Below the pieces are notes generated by a model. The model had not been told where the DNA came from. It did no database searches and worked only from the letters and a program-made list of their open reading frames with translations. From Deltaproteobacteria bacterium (lineage in GTDB: Bacteria > Desulfobacterota > Desulfarculia > Adiutricales > Adiutricaceae): 25,271 nt of DNA. Below are positions 25,131-25,271 of this stretch, in pieces. Positions within the stretch are counted from its first letter, which is position 1. Each line of letters opens with the position of its first letter. Position numbers and translations under genes: made by a program. Location of the stretch: assembly GCA_031267005.1 (NCBI GenBank), contig JAIRZX010000302.1, positions 1-25,271 on the forward strand. The letters run 5' to 3'.

Positions 25131-25271
25131 AAGCGTGGAATGTCCGAAGTAAGATTCCACTGTAAAATCCCCTCCCCTCAGCCTCTCCTCGCTGGGGAGG
25201 CGGAGAAGCTGCCTGAACGAGCCGAGCGTTCAGGGCACACTCCTCCTGTTGCTGACTTTTGCGCTCGCCGG
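25131..25271. other. Right-edge region with two hairpins
   Basis: No gene can be called. CCTGAACG/CGTTCAGG with a seven-base loop (about 25212-25234) is a clean inverted repeat, and an adjacent GCCTC/GAGGC hairpin lies just left of it. They could be repeat elements or part of a mobile element end beyond the window, but nothing decides this. Confidence 0.4.

Overview
The window reads as chromosomal DNA from a very GC-rich, probably anaerobic bacterium with an outer membrane. The membrane inference rests on an MltB-type lytic transglycosylase with a lipobox. The genes use ATA (Ile) and AGG (Arg) codons freely, which is unusual at this GC content, so I do not assign a taxon. About 54% of the window is coding by my gene calls. 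The long GC-rich gaps hold short tandem duplications and hairpins but no recognisable genes.

Layout. 1-3000: cobT and gap, both on the minus strand, with a strong minus-strand terminator after cobT. 3000-8400: a LOG-family nucleotide phosphoribohydrolase and a lytic transglycosylase lipoprotein, separated by 1.2-1.5 kb gene-free stretches. 8430-9590: a leader region with a well-formed sigma70-type promoter, two consecutive cobalamin riboswitches with an intrinsic terminator between them, then about 300 nt of unknown sequence and two more intrinsic terminators; no recognisable protein gene follows. 10310-12800: an AT-rich island, sharply different in composition, whose only convincing gene is a GNAT acetyltransferase. 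13456-25025: nine plus-strand genes that look like one functional locus.

The nine-gene locus holds an ABC importer of the nitrate/sulfonate/taurine (NMT1-like) type: an ATPase and a substrate-binding protein on the left and two different permeases on the right. Between them lies a nitrogenase-like enzyme: an iron protein (NifH-like, with an unusual ~125-residue N-terminal extension), NifD-like and NifK-like subunits, a short NifB-type radical SAM protein and a separate NifX-like cofactor carrier. All six P-cluster cysteine positions and the FeMo-co Cys and His ligand positions can be matched by hand, but the positions of nitrogenase alpha-His195 and alpha-Gln191 appear as Tyr and Ile. No NifE, NifN or NifV is present. 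The best reading is a nitrogenase-superfamily reductase, related in layout to methylthio-alkane reductase (MarBHDK) or to uncharacterised group IV homologues, that carries a NifB-derived iron-sulfur-carbide cofactor and reduces a small molecule brought in by its own transporter. The substrate cannot be read from the sequence.

The cobT gene and the paired riboswitches point to corrinoid-dependent metabolism. The riboswitches, however, are orphan as far as this window shows.
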